Both the position numbers and the translations under genes were made by a program. A DNA stretch of 64,000 nucleotides from Haematococcus lacustris (Eukaryota; Chlorophyta; Chlorophyceae; Chlamydomonadales; Haematococcaceae): assembly GCA_030144725.1 (NCBI GenBank), contig JASKMD010000031.1:8715823-8779822 (forward strand), read 5' to 3'. Below are positions 10,019 to 21,600 of the stretch, in pieces (positions within the stretch are counted from its first letter, which is position 1; every line of letters starts with the position of its first letter). The notes beneath the pieces were generated by a model. The model did no database searches, had not been told where the DNA came from, and worked only from the letters and a program-made list of their open reading frames with translations.

Positions 10019-10620
10019 CTAGAGGTTGCCTGTCATAACCTTGTGACTCCACAGCCTCAACGGCACCTTCAGCACCCAGGCCACTGCCAGCCCTGCAGCC
10101 GTGCCCACAGCGTAGCCCAAGCTGCCTGTCAGCATCGCTGTCTGTGCCATGGCGGGCCAGCCTCTGCTGTTGGCCATGGCAGCAGCCGTGGCTGGACCCC
10201 CCACATTGGCATTGCTCCCCAGCACCAGCGCCCAGGCAGGAAGGCGCATCAGGGTGTTGGCGGCCAGCAGCACGCCCCAGTGCACTGCCACCATGACCAG
10301 CAGCAGCAGCAGCATGGCCAGGGCTTCAGGGCGAGCCAGGCAGTGCAGCGACCCGGCACTGCAGCCAATGACTGTGAAGAACACACACATCAGGGCACCG
10401 CTCAACTGGCTGGCCCCTGCAAAGGGTGAGACTGCCATGGCTGATTGCTGGCCTGAGATGCAGCTGCCCGGTACAAGCGCAACAGTGGTGACAGCAGCAG
10501 CGTCCACGGACCCCACGGGCGCAGCAGCTCGCATGGGGGGAGGGCCAGCCATAGCAGTAGACATGCCACTGGCTACACAACCTTCATTCACAATGCATTT
10601 TTGAGACAGGAGCAGGGCAC
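10019..10620 (-). CDS. DUF819 family membrane protein, C-terminal exon(s)
   Basis: The minus strand ends at TAG 10021-10019. The last exon probably starts at 10416, after an acceptor reading CCCTTTGCAG. It encodes several membrane helices and the family signature LGSNANVGGPATAAAMA followed by GSLGYAVGTAAGLAVAW. This is the C-terminal half of DUF819 proteins, which are polytopic membrane proteins of unknown transport role in bacteria and plants. Upstream (10535-10620) is a coding-like stretch ending STAMAGPP. The middle of the domain is not upstream, as collinearity would require, but downstream at 9.69-9.93 kb. The gene start is not resolved. It is divergent from the mTERF gene. Confidence 0.65.
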
Positions 10621-10749
10621 CACTGCGCCACACAAGTGCTGCCTCCTGACAGTTGATTGGTGGTTGTGTAACAGAAAATAATGGATCCCACTGGGCGAAA
10701 GTAAGACTAGCACGGGTATGGCTGCGGTGACCTGCTGTATAATCTCTGT

Positions 10750-12064
10750 ATGCTGCTCCCGCGTGTAGTAGGTCCAATTCCTGGCAGCCTCCGCGACGCT
10801 CTGCTCCGCGCGTCCTTCTACAGAAGCAGTTGGACATCATGCCGGCGTGTGAACGCTGGAGCTGCCGCACGCGGTACACTTGCGCACCCAGATAATCCAT
10901 GCCATGCCCCTGGCACTAACCGATGCCTGCTTCTGCTGCGCTGCACAGCCCGCCAAGTGGTAGCCTTGGGGTATGCCCTGGACTCGTTGGCATTGGACGA
11001 CATGCTGCAGGACACCACCAGTGCTGGCAAGTGCTGCCAGGGGCACCCATCACATCATTCACCAGATAATCCAAGCAATAATTGGGTGCACAAAGGATGC
11101 CAGGCTATTGGGCTGGCAAGCGGATATGGCTTGTGTAGCAGCAAAGGAGCACTGAACCTTTCCTACCAAAGCCTGATCAAGGAGGACGGCCAGCTAGCTC
11201 TCCAAGTGGCCCAATGTGACCTGCAGGTTCTGCATAGAAGTCTCATGTTGGCAAGCGAGGGCACATTTTCCATGGGGTGTCCTGGTCACCTCTCTCGCCT
11301 GCTACCTGCTGCTGCTGCCGCATGGTGTGCAGGCAACCTTGCTCATGACGTGTCTTGGTACGCTGACAGCCTAGCCGCCAGCCTCGCCGCCCCGCCTGAC
11401 AAAGTCCGCCGCCTGCTCAGACGGTACCCTGCTTCCCTGGCCCTGCCACGGCAGCAGCTGGTCAGTTGTGTGGCTGCGTTGCTGCAGCTGGTGCCTAGCC
11501 TGGGACCCCTGCCGGCCCTGTGCATGCTGCTGAAGAAGCCCCAACTGCTCATGCTGCCAGCGCAAGAGCTAGGGAGGAGGTTGGCGGCCACTGCCGCAGC
11601 GTTTGGGATGGCCCAGGCAGATGCAGCACCCCTCATTGCCAAGCAGCCAGGGCTGCTTGAGGTGGAGGAGGACAACTTGGCGCAGCAGGTGGGGCGGGGT
11701 GGGGCAGGCTGCGCCACTGGCAGAAGGCAAGGGCACTGGGCATGTGACTGGACCTGACACAGGCACAGGCATTGGCATTGGATCAGCTTCATCAGCATCA
11801 GCATCACCACCTTTGAAACAGCTCACAGTGGTTGTCAGCATCGGCATGTTGTCAGCCAGGGGCGTTGCGGCCGTGCAGCTGGTCATCTTGTGCCGCAAGC
11901 ATGGTCAGCTGGTCTGCAGCCTGAGCTCAGTAGGCCCAGAGGTCCACCAGGGGGCTGTGAGCACCTAGGGTGGTGGCTGCGCTGTTGGTGTGCCAGCTCA
12001 GGCTGCGGGCCTTCTCCAAAGCTAGCCGTTTTGTTGTTAATGGTGGTGCCGCTGTTGTTGTTGT

Positions 12065-12134
<70 letters not shown>

Positions 12135-15100
12135 GGTGATGCTGGCCACTGCAATTTACCCCGCTGTGTGTGACTTGTGATAGTGCAGGTGGGACAGCTG
12201 GCTGCAGCGCTGCAGATTGCTGTGCCCAGCCTGCTGCCCGTGCTGACGCGCTTAGGCCCCAGCTCCCTGCGCCTGCTGCTGGCCACCCCCCTGGAGTCAA
12301 TACAGGACCAGGTAGGTCGCAGGCTCTACTCCTGCCAGCTGCAGTGATGTTTGAGCCACCCCTCCATCCTCCATCCTCCTCCATCCCCCCTCTCCTCCAC
12401 ACACTGCCACGCTCTCCTGCTGTCATACTGAAGCATGTACTGGCCTTGCAGCATACTGGCCCAAGAGCACCCTCCTGGTGGCTGCCTCTGCCTTCACTCC
12501 GCACCCCTGCCCCTGCCCTTGCCTTGCTCCGCACCCCTGCCCCTGCCCCAGCCCCTGCCCTCAAGCCTACGAGCCACACACCACCGCACAGGGCCGATCC
12601 TGTACCCTTCTCCTCCTGACCTGCCCCCCGCTAGCCCCCCTGCTGATCCTGGCCTGCCTCCCCCCGCCCCCCTGCTCCCCCCAGCTGCCACAGCGCTGCC
12701 CCTGGGTGCCCGCCCCTCCCCCTGGTCTGCCGCTGGCCCAGGTCAGTGAGTTGCGCAGCCTGGCTGAGCGCTACCTGCCCTCCCACCGTGTGTCTGAGAG
12801 CAAGCTGCTGCTCACCAGCTGGCCCCAGCTGCTGCTCACCCCGCTGAAAGACGTGGGTGTGGTGATGCAGCGGCTGCCAGTGCTGCTCCACATACCACCC
12901 AAGGCGCTGCTGGACTCACTGCTCAGGTCAGTGGCCGCTGGCCCGGCCCCTGCCCGGTGCGCCCCTGCCTCGTTATGAGTGCATCTGCTGTGTGGGCACA
13001 CAGCGGTGAAGTGGAAAGATCGCAACCTGCACGTGCGGTATGACAAGCAGCCAGACGGCTTCTGAGGCACTGCCCGCTATGCCAGCGTCCACGCCCACCT
13101 GGGGCGCGTGACCAGTCGGAGGGACGACCTTGAGTCCTTGGCGTACACGCTGCTGTTCCTGCTGAAGGGGCGCCTGCCCTTGGCAGGGATACCTGGCGAT
13201 GAGGCCAGGGTCGGCTGATTAGCAGCTTGGCCCCTCGTGGCCTGCTACTGTATGCTCTCTGGCCTGGCTGCTGGCCATCTAAGCCCTCCTCGTCCTTGTT
13301 GTTTTTGAGGCGTTGCCCTTTTGGCTTCCAGTGTTCACCGCCGCAGACAAGGCTGACAGTGCTGCCGCCACGGCCCCGTCAGCCTGGTGCCATTGCCTCA
13401 GGGCGCTTGGCACCTCCCTGCTGCTGCCAAGCTGGTTGGCTTTTCCTCATGCCATTGCCGTGTGTGCACTGTGCCTAGTCCCAGCATAGCTATGCAGGTA
13501 GGTAGGGGGTTCAACTCCCACCAGCCACACCCAGCCACATCAGCTCAGGCTAGGTGCGTGTGAGCCCACCACAGTGACACAGCAGCCAGGACCTGACCAA
13601 ACATGGCAGGTGGCCGCTGGCATGTGTATGCACACGTCACCCAGTGCATGCCTGTGTCCATTTGACCCCCCTGCAGGTGCCCAGGCATCCTGTGCCTGCC
13701 GCCGCCCCAGCTGCTGTCGCACCACAAGGCCTTGGGGCTGGCTCTGGGCCTGGATGGCGCGCAGCTAGGCAGTGTTTTGGTGCGGGAGCTGCGGCTGCTG
13801 CAGCTGGACCCAGGCGTGGTCAGGATGCGCGTGGAGGCGCTGATGGGCTGCTTGTACCTGCCTAGAGCCACGGTGAGGGGGTGGCTGGGGGGTGCAAGGC
13901 CAGCCAGGCCCTGGCTGCGGGGGGGCGGGCAGGGTGTTCAGGGGTGAGGGCGGCACCGGCGGTGGGTCTGCACAGCAGCTGGGCAACTGGGCAGGTGCGC
14001 AGCTCTGCCCAGCAAGAGCGGAGGGTGTCAGCCAGTCCTGAGCTGAGGCTGGACGGGGAAGGAAGGCCATGGCAGGGGTGGGTGCCTGGGCCTCAGGAGG
14101 GAGGTGGTAGGCTGACTAGAGAACCAGGTGGTATGGGGCCAGGAGTAGGGGCAGGGGCAGGGCCAGGAGTAGGGGCAGGGGCAGGGGCAGGAGTAGGGGC
14201 AGGGGCAGGGGCAGGGGCAGGGGCAGGGGCAGGGGCAGGGGCAGGGCCAGGGCCAGGGCCAGGGCCAGGGCCAGGAGTAGGGGCAGGGGCAGGGGCAGGG
14301 GCAGGGGCAGGGGCAGGGGCAGGGGCAGGGGCAGGGGCAGGGGCAGGGGCAGGGGCAGGGGCAGGGGCAGGGGCAGGGGCAGGGGCAGGGGCAGGGGCAG
14401 GGGCAGGGGCAGGGGCAGGGGCAGGGGCAGGGGCAGGGGCAGGGGCAGGGGCAGGGGCAGGGGCAGGGGCAGGGGCAGGGCCAGGGCCAGGGCCAGGGGC
14501 AGGGGCAGGGGCAGGGGCAGGGGCAGGGGCAGGGGCAGGGGCACGGGCACGGGCACGGGCAGGGGCAGGGGCAGGGGCAGGGGCAGGGGCAGGGGCAGGG
14601 GCAGGGGCAGGGGCAGGGGCAGGGGCAGGGGCAGGGGCAGGGGCTGGGCCAGGGCCAGGGGCAGGGGCAGGGGCAGGGGCAGGGGCAGGGGCAGGAGTAG
14701 GGGCAGGGGCAGGGGCAGGGGCAGGGGCAGGGCCAGGGGCAGGGGCAGGGGCAGGGCCAGGGGCAGGGGCAGGGGCAGGAGTAGGGGCAGGGGCAGGGGC
14801 AGGGCCAGGGACAGGGACAGGGGCAAGGAGTGAGGGCTGGTGGCGACCCTAGCCTGGCATCATGACCGCCAGCCCTGGCCCCACCCTCGCTTTGCTTGCC
14901 TCCAGGCCCCCACCCCCTGTTGCTGTGGCCCCCAGGTGCTGGGCATGGTTGTGGCTCAGCCGCAGCTGCTGCTGTACACCCCCATCACCCTGCACGACCA
15001 CCTGACGGCCATGAAGCAGCTGTTGCGGGTGCCTCACGCGGTGGCCACCGCAATGGTGGCGGCTCACCCTAGCCTGCTCACACGCAGCCCATCAGCACAG

Positions 15101-17164
15101 CAGGTAGGGGAAGGGGCTGGGGGGCAGGCCTACACCCAGACCACCCATGGCCACTAGGAGGCAGCAGGCTAGCAGGCATCACACCACCAGCATCAACAGT
15201 GCCATGGAGGGTGTCACCAGGGGCCATGGGCCAGGGGCAGGGGCAGGGACAGGGACAGGGGCAGGGGCAGGGACAGGGACAGGGGCAGGGCCAGGGACAG
15301 GGGCAGGGCCAGGGACAGGGGCAGGGACAGGGACAGGGACAGGGGTCATGCACCAGCTGCTAGTGGGCAGGGCCAAGGCCACCCCTACCAGGCCGATGGG
15401 CCTGAAGGAAAGCACTTCACCCCACATTGCCACGTGCTGCCCTGCCTCAGTTGCCTGAACAGGCACTACCACTCAGCAGCTCAGCACTACGCCCTGCAGC
15501 TCAATAATTTAAAGTCCGGATCAGGCACTACAGCCAAGCGACCTGGTCGGCCTCCCTGCTGCCTGCCCTCCCCTTCTGCCTTCAGGCGCAGGTGACCTCT
15601 TTGAGCCGAGTGCTGCGGCTGCCGCCCCTGAGGGTGGTGGATCTAGTGCTGCGTGCGCCCCGCCTGCTCACATTCAGCACCCTGCGCCTCATTGCCAGCC
15701 GGGACTACCTCATGCAGCTCATGGGCGTGCCGCTGGGCAACATGGGGCATGTGGTGTCACGCTGGCCGGACCTGGTAGTGGAGACCCCTGACACGGTGGG
15801 TGGGTGGGTGGGGCGGGGCAGGCTTGGAGTCACGGTCAGCTGGGACGGGGAGGTAGGGGGAGGGGGGAAGGGGGAGGGGGGAGGGGGGAGGGGGGAGGGG
15901 GGAGGGGGAGGGGCCGGGATGGGCAATGACGGTGCAGCTGGGAAGGGGCTGTGAGGGGTGCAGTGGTAAAACCCATGCGGCTCAAGCTGCCACTGCCGGT
16001 GCCATCACTGGTGTTGGCGTAGCACAGGTTGAGGTGTTCACGCAGCCCTCCCCTGCTCCCCCATCAGCCAACAGCGCTGTTTACCACCTCTGGATAGTTG
16101 GGGTTATGGGGGGCTGGCTGCTGCTGCTGGCTGCTGCCCCAGGTGCACAGCAAGGTGCTGGAGGTGGCTGCGGTGCTGGGCCTGGCTCCTGCGCAGGCAG
16201 GGGATGTGGTGTGCCGCAATCCTCGGCTGCTGGCCCAGGACCCCAGGTACACTGTGTAGGCTCAGGTGCTGCTGCTGCTGCTGTTGCTGTTGTTGTTGCT
16301 GCTGCCGTTGCTGCTGCCGCTGCTGCCAATGCTGTCGCTGCAACACAGCATATCATGCGTCCAAGCACCTCCACTGTGACGGCGCTACCACCACTGACAA
16401 AACCGCTCCGCCTGAGCTGCTGCAAGACAAGACAGAAACACCAACAGCATCAGAGATAACACTGCCACCACACCAACGGCACAGGTACAATAGGATCACA
16501 CACTACACTGGACCCAAAGCGTGCAGCACAGGGTGAAGCTCCGTTGATCACCTGTTGCACCTAGGCTGAGCTCCTAGGCTCGCCCTACTGCCTGGGGCTC
16601 TGAGCTAGGCCCAGATACAAACGCAATTCCATGGTACCGTCATGCACCCCGCTGCGACGCGTGCGCAGGCTGTGGCAGACCAATCTGGACACTCTAATCT
16701 CATCGCTTCGGGTGCCTCGGTCAGTTGCCCGCGACGCGGTGGTTGCGCGACCGGCCATCCTATCGCGCCCTCCTGCGGAGCTGTACGCCGTGTGCCAGCA
16801 ATGGCCGCCCCTCCTGGCCAGTAGCCCGGATTGGCAGGCTCAGCTAGAAGCCGCAGGGAAAAGAGGCGTGGAGGCATGCGAGCGCCTTGGCTGCGACCCC
16901 GACGTCATGGCTCGCTTGAAGTACGTGGCGGGATGCGGGCTTCAGCGGTACTGCAACATGCTTGATGAGCAGTTGTTGAGCGACAAAAGGGCATTTGAAA
17001 GGTGGCGCCGTAAACACGAGGCTTTGGCATTGAGGCACGAGGTTGCGACAGACCTCACAGCTACGCCATCTGATGCAGCTGGGCAGGGGCCTGCGGGAAA
17101 CGCACTGGAAGAAATGTCGGATGCCATGGTTGCGCAGCTCGTACAATCTCTTTCTCGGATGTAG
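10750..17164 (+). CDS. mTERF-repeat protein (organellar transcription/RNA factor), eight exons
   Basis: A helical-repeat nucleic-acid-binding protein of the mitochondrial transcription termination factor family. Exons: 10750-11688, 12189-12311, 12742-12926, 13677-13872, 14936-15103, 15586-15795, 16143-16246 and 16669-17164 (TAG 17162-17164). All introns are GT-AG and all phases agree. Two phase-2 junctions (12926/13677 and 16246/16669) each rebuild an Arg codon. The product is about 806 residues. Repeated mTERF motifs are seen in every exon, for example [35 protein letters not shown] and NPRLLAQDP. The first residues ([16 protein letters not shown], rich in R, S, A) look like an organelle transit peptide, but the start and any 5' exon are uncertain. 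Chloroplast or mitochondrial action is inferred from the family. Introns hold a kinase pseudogene and hexamer arrays, plus a CTG/GTT tract at 16263-16335. Confidence 0.85.
12052..12138. repeat. (GTT)n / (GTG)n microsatellite in mTERF intron 1
   Basis: About 18 GTT units followed by six GTG/GGT units inside intron 11689-12188, just upstream of the 12189 acceptor. Confidence 0.95.
13003..13218 (+). pseudogene. Casein-kinase-1/MUT9-like kinase fragment in an mTERF intron
   Basis: The frame from 13003 reads AVKWKDRN, then [11 protein letters not shown], a TGA at 13063-13065, [33 protein letters not shown] and [10 protein letters not shown]. It ends at TGA 13216-13218. This is the activation-segment to alpha-F part of the CK1 superfamily, closest in memory to plant/algal MUT9-like kinases, which have FRGT at the stop position. 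The TGA is thus an Arg CGA-to-TGA change. It lies in the same strand as the mTERF gene inside intron 12927-13676 and lacks the rest of the kinase, so it is a truncated duplicate. Confidence 0.75.
14134..14826. repeat. GGGGCA hexamer array in mTERF intron 4
   Basis: About 115 tandem GGGGCA units with variant units GGGCCA, GGAGTA, GGGCAC and GGGCTG interspersed. It lies inside intron 13873-14935 and is open in both strands, giving spurious Gly-Ala and Leu-Pro proteins. The strand bias (G-rich on the sense strand) would make a G-quadruplex-prone intron RNA. Confidence 0.95.
15231..15345. repeat. GGGGCA/GGGACA hexamer array in mTERF intron 5
   Basis: A shorter array of the same hexamer, with GGGACA variants, in intron 15104-15585. 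A separate GGGGGGA-type purine run occupies about 15853-15912 in the next intron. Confidence 0.93.
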
Positions 17165-17315
17165 AACATGGGTGCTACTCAGGCGGCCCCAACATGGGGT
17201 TGGTAATGTTCATGCAAATACTCTCCTGGTACTGCATTGTTTTCAATAGCGTCTATCACATTGGCAGCCGCAAGTTAGTCAGCGTAATCTAACCATCAGC
17301 GCTAGCCATTGGAGT
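17165..17315. other. Short 3' flank of the mTERF gene
   Basis: AT-richer than its surroundings, as expected for a 3' UTR. I see no clear TGTAA polyadenylation signal close to the stop. Confidence 0.4.
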
Positions 17316-17695
17316 CTCGTGTACTGCCGCATGTGCCCGCGAACAAATCACAGCGGCGAGACGGGTCTCCTTGGGACGGTGAGCCACATCCTTGTCACCT
17401 CATCTAACCAGTGTAGTGAGCTGGTTGTGCACAAATGGAATGTCCGGCCAACACCCAACGCGATGCCTGCCGGGCGTGCAGGATACCTTGACGGGGTGAT
17501 TGAAACATTACTCTGTACTCACTCCGCCGAATACATCATTTGGGTCGGCGCACACCAAGGTATCACCGGGTTACACTCCCCCCTCCTCCACTGTGTTTAC
17601 CACTGTGTTGCACCCGCTGCACCTAATGGAAACTCTCTACACTATGTTTGTTCTAGACCCATTGGCGAGTTTCTTTACAGAAATCGCACATTAAA
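17316..17695 (+). repeat. Dispersed ~380-bp repeat, copy A
   Basis: It matches the reverse complement of 41291-41670 over the same 380-bp length, with scattered substitutions. The best block is around 17340-17385, covering GCGAACAAATCACAGCGGCG. No coding potential. Its ends are not obviously inverted repeats. It may be a non-autonomous transposon or a solo-LTR fragment. Confidence 0.8.
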
Positions 17696-17716
17696 CAGTA
17701 GGGACCGTCCCGACCC

Positions 17717-17755
17717 ATCTAACGTTAGACTAGATTAGACGGTCTAACGTTAGAC
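17717..17755. repeat. Pair of 12-14 bp palindromes
   Basis: TCTAACGTTAGA occurs twice (17718-17729 and 17743-17754), the second extended to GTCTAACGTTAGAC. Two further GTTAGATGTTAGATG units follow at 17762-17776. It could be the end of the adjoining repeat or a binding site. No function is assigned. Confidence 0.8.
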
Positions 17756-18009
17756 CGGCATGTTAGATGTTAGATGCGGTAGATGGCGCTTTTTAGCGCT
17801 GTTGCTGCTTGCTAAAGGCCTGGGCATTCTGCCGCACAAGTCGCAATGCCCTCCGCGTGCAAAAAAAAAATTAGGGTCGCGGGCAGCGGTTAGTCTCCCG
17901 TGTCTGGACTGCTTGGTGCTATCGCTTGTGATGTGCTATGGATGGTACCCCTGGTGCTATGGATGGTACCATACAGTCTTACAATGATGTACATATGGCC
18001 CCTGCTGAC

Positions 18010-18422
18010 GTGATGGCTGCGGCCAGCACGTTCTCACGCGACTGGTTCTTCGAGTACAACAGCAAAAGAAAAGTAGTGTGCGTATGCAAGCGATGCTCAC
18101 CACACAAGCGAACCCGTGTTGGCTGAGCGTCGCCAACATGAGCCAGCTGCACTCCCGGCACAAATGTCAGGTCGACGGTGAACAACAGCCAGCGAATAAG
18201 CGCAGCCATAACACACAGTTTGGGCCATTGCCGCGCGAGGACAAGGGTGCACCAGTGTCTGCGGACATGCAGCGGGCAGTCAGGCGCCGAATAGGACTCT
18301 TTCTCGTCACGCAACAAGCTCCCTTCATGACCGTGGACAATATCCATCTCCAGGCTGCCTTCCAGCTCTTGGGGCTCGAGCTGCTCAAGGAGAAGCATTA
18401 TCGCACGCAGCTGCTCGACTGA
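18010..18422 (+). pseudogene. hAT-like transposase N-terminal fragment (BED-type zinc finger)
   Basis: One frame (18010-18123) reads WFFEYNSKRKVVCVCKRC, and a shifted frame (18090-18422) reads VANMSQLHSRHKC. Together these give a C-x2-C then H/C pattern of a BED finger. Then follow RRRIGLFLVTQQAPFMTVDN and FQLLGLELL, resembling the short helical region after the BED finger of hAT transposases. The two frames are offset, so at least one frameshift or an unrecognised intron is present. The catalytic domain is absent, and TGA at 18420-18422 is followed by satellite DNA. Family assignment is tentative. Confidence 0.4.
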
Positions 18423-18450
18423 GCTAGCTAAGGTGAGATGCTTGTCCTCC

Positions 18451-18613
18451 CCCCCTCCCCTCCCCCTTCCCCCCCCCCTCCCCCTCCCCCTCCCCCTCCC
18501 CCTCCCCCCACATCCACCCCCAGGCCAGGCCAGGCCAGGCCAGGCCAGGCCAGGCCAGGCCAGGCCAGGCCAGGCCAGGCCAGGCCAGGCCAGGCCAGGC
18601 CAGGCCAGGCCAG
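18451..18613. repeat. CCCCCT polypyrimidine run and CAGGC pentamer array
   Basis: Polypyrimidine DNA (CCCCCT-type, about 18451-18515) leads into about 16 units of the pentamer CAGGC (18531-18613), which abuts the CTGCC array. The junction is abrupt. Confidence 0.92.
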
Positions 18614-21600
18614 CCCTGCCCTGCCCTGCCCTGCCCTGCCCTGCCCTGCCCTGCCCTGCCCTGCCCTGCCCTGCCCTGCCCTGCCCTGCCCTGCCCTGCC
18701 CTGCCCTGCCCTGCCCTGCCCTGCCCTGCCCTGCCCTGCCCTGCCCTGCCCTGCCCTGCCCTGCCCTGCCCTGCCCTGCCCTGCCCTGCCCTGCCCTGCC
18801 CTGCCCTGCCCTGCCCTGCCCTGCCCTGCCCTGCCCTGCCCTGCCCTGCCCTGCCCTGCCCTGCCCTGCCCTGCCCTGCCCTGCCCTGCCCTGCCCTGCC
18901 CTGCCCTGCCCTGCCCTGCCCTGCCCTGCCCTGCCCTGCCCTGCCCTGCCCTGCCCTGCCCTGCCCTGCCCTGCCCTGCCCTGCCCTGCCCTGCCCTGCC
19001 CTGCCCTGCCCTGCCCTGCCCTGCCCTGCCCTGCCCTGCCCTGCCCTGCCCTGCCCTGCCCTGCCCTGCCCTGCCCTGCCCTGCCCTGCCCTGCCCTGCC
19101 CTGCCCTGCCCTGCCCTGCCCTGCCCTGCCCTGCCCTGCCCTGCCCTGCCCTGCCCTGCCCTGCCCTGCCCTGCCCTGCCCTGCCCTGCCCTGCCCTGCC
19201 CTGCCCTGCCCTGCCCTGCCCTGCCCTGCCCTGCCCTGCCCTGCCCTGCCCTGCCCTGCCCTGCCCTGCCCTGCCCTGCCCTGCCCTGCCCTGCCCTGCC
19301 CTGCCCTGCCCTGCCCTGCCCTGCCCTGCCCTGCCCTGCCCTGCCCTGCCCTGCCCTGCCCTGCCCTGCCCTGCCCTGCCCTGCCCTGCCCTGCCCTGCC
19401 CTGCCCTGCCCTGCCCTGCCCTGCCCTGCCCTGCCCTGCCCTGCCCTGCCCTGCCCTGCCCTGCCCTGCCCTGCCCTGCCCTGCCCTGCCCTGCCCTGCC
19501 CTGCCCTGCCCTGCCCTGCCCTGCCCTGCCCTGCCCTGCCCTGCCCTGCCCTGCCCTGCCCTGCCCTGCCCTGCCCTGCCCTGCCCTGCCCTGCCCTGCC
19601 CTGCCCTGCCCTGCCCTGCCCTGCCCTGCCCTGCCCTGCCCTGCCCTGCCCTGCCCTGCCCTGCCCTGCCCTGCCCTGCCCTGCCCTGCCCTGCCCTGCC
19701 CTGCCCTGCCCTGCCCTGCCCTGCCCTGCCCTGCCCTGCCCTGCCCTGCCCTGCCCTGCCCTGCCCTGCCCTGCCCTGCCCTGCCCTGCCCTGCCCTGCC
19801 CTGCCCTGCCCTGCCCTGCCCTGCCCTGCCCTGCCCTGCCCTGCCCTGCCCTGCCCTGCCCTGCCCTGCCCTGCCCTGCCCTGCCCTGCCCTGCCCTGCC
19901 CTGCCCTGCCCTGCCCTGCCCTGCCCTGCCCTGCCCTGCCCTGCCCTGCCCTGCCCTGCCCTGCCCTGCCCTGCCCTGCCCTGCCCTGCCCTGCCCTGCC
20001 CTGCCCTGCCCTGCCCTGCCCTGCCCTGCCCTGCCCTGCCCTGCCCTGCCCTGCCCTGCCCTGCCCTGCCCTGCCCTGCCCTGCCCTGCCCTGCCCTGCC
20101 CTGCCCTGCCCTGCCCTGCCCTGCCCTGCCCTGCCCTGCCCTGCCCTGCCCTGCCCTGCCCTGCCCTGCCCTGCCCTGCCCTGCCCTGCCCTGCCCTGCC
20201 CTGCCCTGCCCTGCCCTGCCCTGCCCTGCCCTGCCCTGCCCTGCCCTGCCCTGCCCTGCCCTGCCCTGCCCTGCCCTGCCCTGCCCTGCCCTGCCCTGCC
20301 CTGCCCTGCCCTGCCCTGCCCTGCCCTGCCCTGCCCTGCCCTGCCCTGCCCTGCCCTGCCCTGCCCTGCCCTGCCCTGCCCTGCCCTGCCCTGCCCTGCC
20401 CTGCCCTGCCCTGCCCTGCCCTGCCCTGCCCTGCCCTGCCCTGCCCTGCCCTGCCCTGCCCTGCCCTGCCCTGCCCTGCCCTGCCCTGCCCTGCCCTGCC
20501 CTGCCCTGCCCTGCCCTGCCCTGCCCTGCCCTGCCCTGCCCTGCCCTGCCCTGCCCTGCCCTGCCCTGCCCTGCCCTGCCCTGCCCTGCCCTGCCCTGCC
20601 CTGCCCTGCCCTGCCCTGCCCTGCCCTGCCCTGCCCTGCCCTGCCCTGCCCTGCCCTGCCCTGCCCTGCCCTGCCCTGCCCTGCCCTGCCCTGCCCTGCC
20701 CTGCCCTGCCCTGCCCTGCCCTGCCCTGCCCTGCCCTGCCCTGCCCTGCCCTGCCCTGCCCTGCCCTGCCCTGCCCTGCCCTGCCCTGCCCTGCCCTGCC
20801 CTGCCCTGCCCTGCCCTGCCCTGCCCTGCCCTGCCCTGCCCTGCCCTGCCCTGCCCTGCCCTGCCCTGCCCTGCCCTGCCCTGCCCTGCCCTGCCCTGCC
20901 CTGCCCTGCCCTGCCCTGCCCTGCCCTGCCCTGCCCTGCCCTGCCCTGCCCTGCCCTGCCCTGCCCTGCCCTGCCCTGCCCTGCCCTGCCCTGCCCTGCC
21001 CTGCCCTGCCCTGCCCTGCCCTGCCCTGCCCTGCCCTGCCCTGCCCTGCCCTGCCCTGCCCTGCCCTGCCCTGCCCTGCCCTGCCCTGCCCTGCCCTGCC
21101 CTGCCCTGCCCTGCCCTGCCCTGCCCTGCCCTGCCCTGCCCTGCCCTGCCCTGCCCTGCCCTGCCCTGCCCTGCCCTGCCCTGCCCTGCCCTGCCCTGCC
21201 CTGCCCTGCCCTGCCCTGCCCTGCCCTGCCCTGCCCTGCCCTGCCCTGCCCTGCCCTGCCCTGCCCTGCCCTGCCCTGCCCTGCCCTGCCCTGCCCTGCC
21301 CTGCCCTGCCCTGCCCTGCCCTGCCCTGCCCTGCCCTGCCCTGCCCTGCCCTGCCCTGCCCTGCCCTGCCCTGCCCTGCCCTGCCCTGCCCTGCCCTGCC
21401 CTGCCCTGCCCTGCCCTGCCCTGCCCTGCCCTGCCCTGCCCTGCCCTGCCCTGCCCTGCCCTGCCCTGCCCTGCCCTGCCCTGCCCTGCCCTGCCCTGCC
21501 CTGCCCTGCCCTGCCCTGCCCTGCCCTGCCCTGCCCTGCCCTGCCCTGCCCTGCCCTGCCCTGCCCTGCCCTGCCCTGCCCTGCCCTGCCCTGCCCTGCC

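Noticed and set aside
13881..14852. Gly-Ala-rich (plus) and Leu-Pro-rich (minus) frames
   Set aside because: Hexamer satellite in an intron of the mTERF gene, whose flanking exons join in phase without it.
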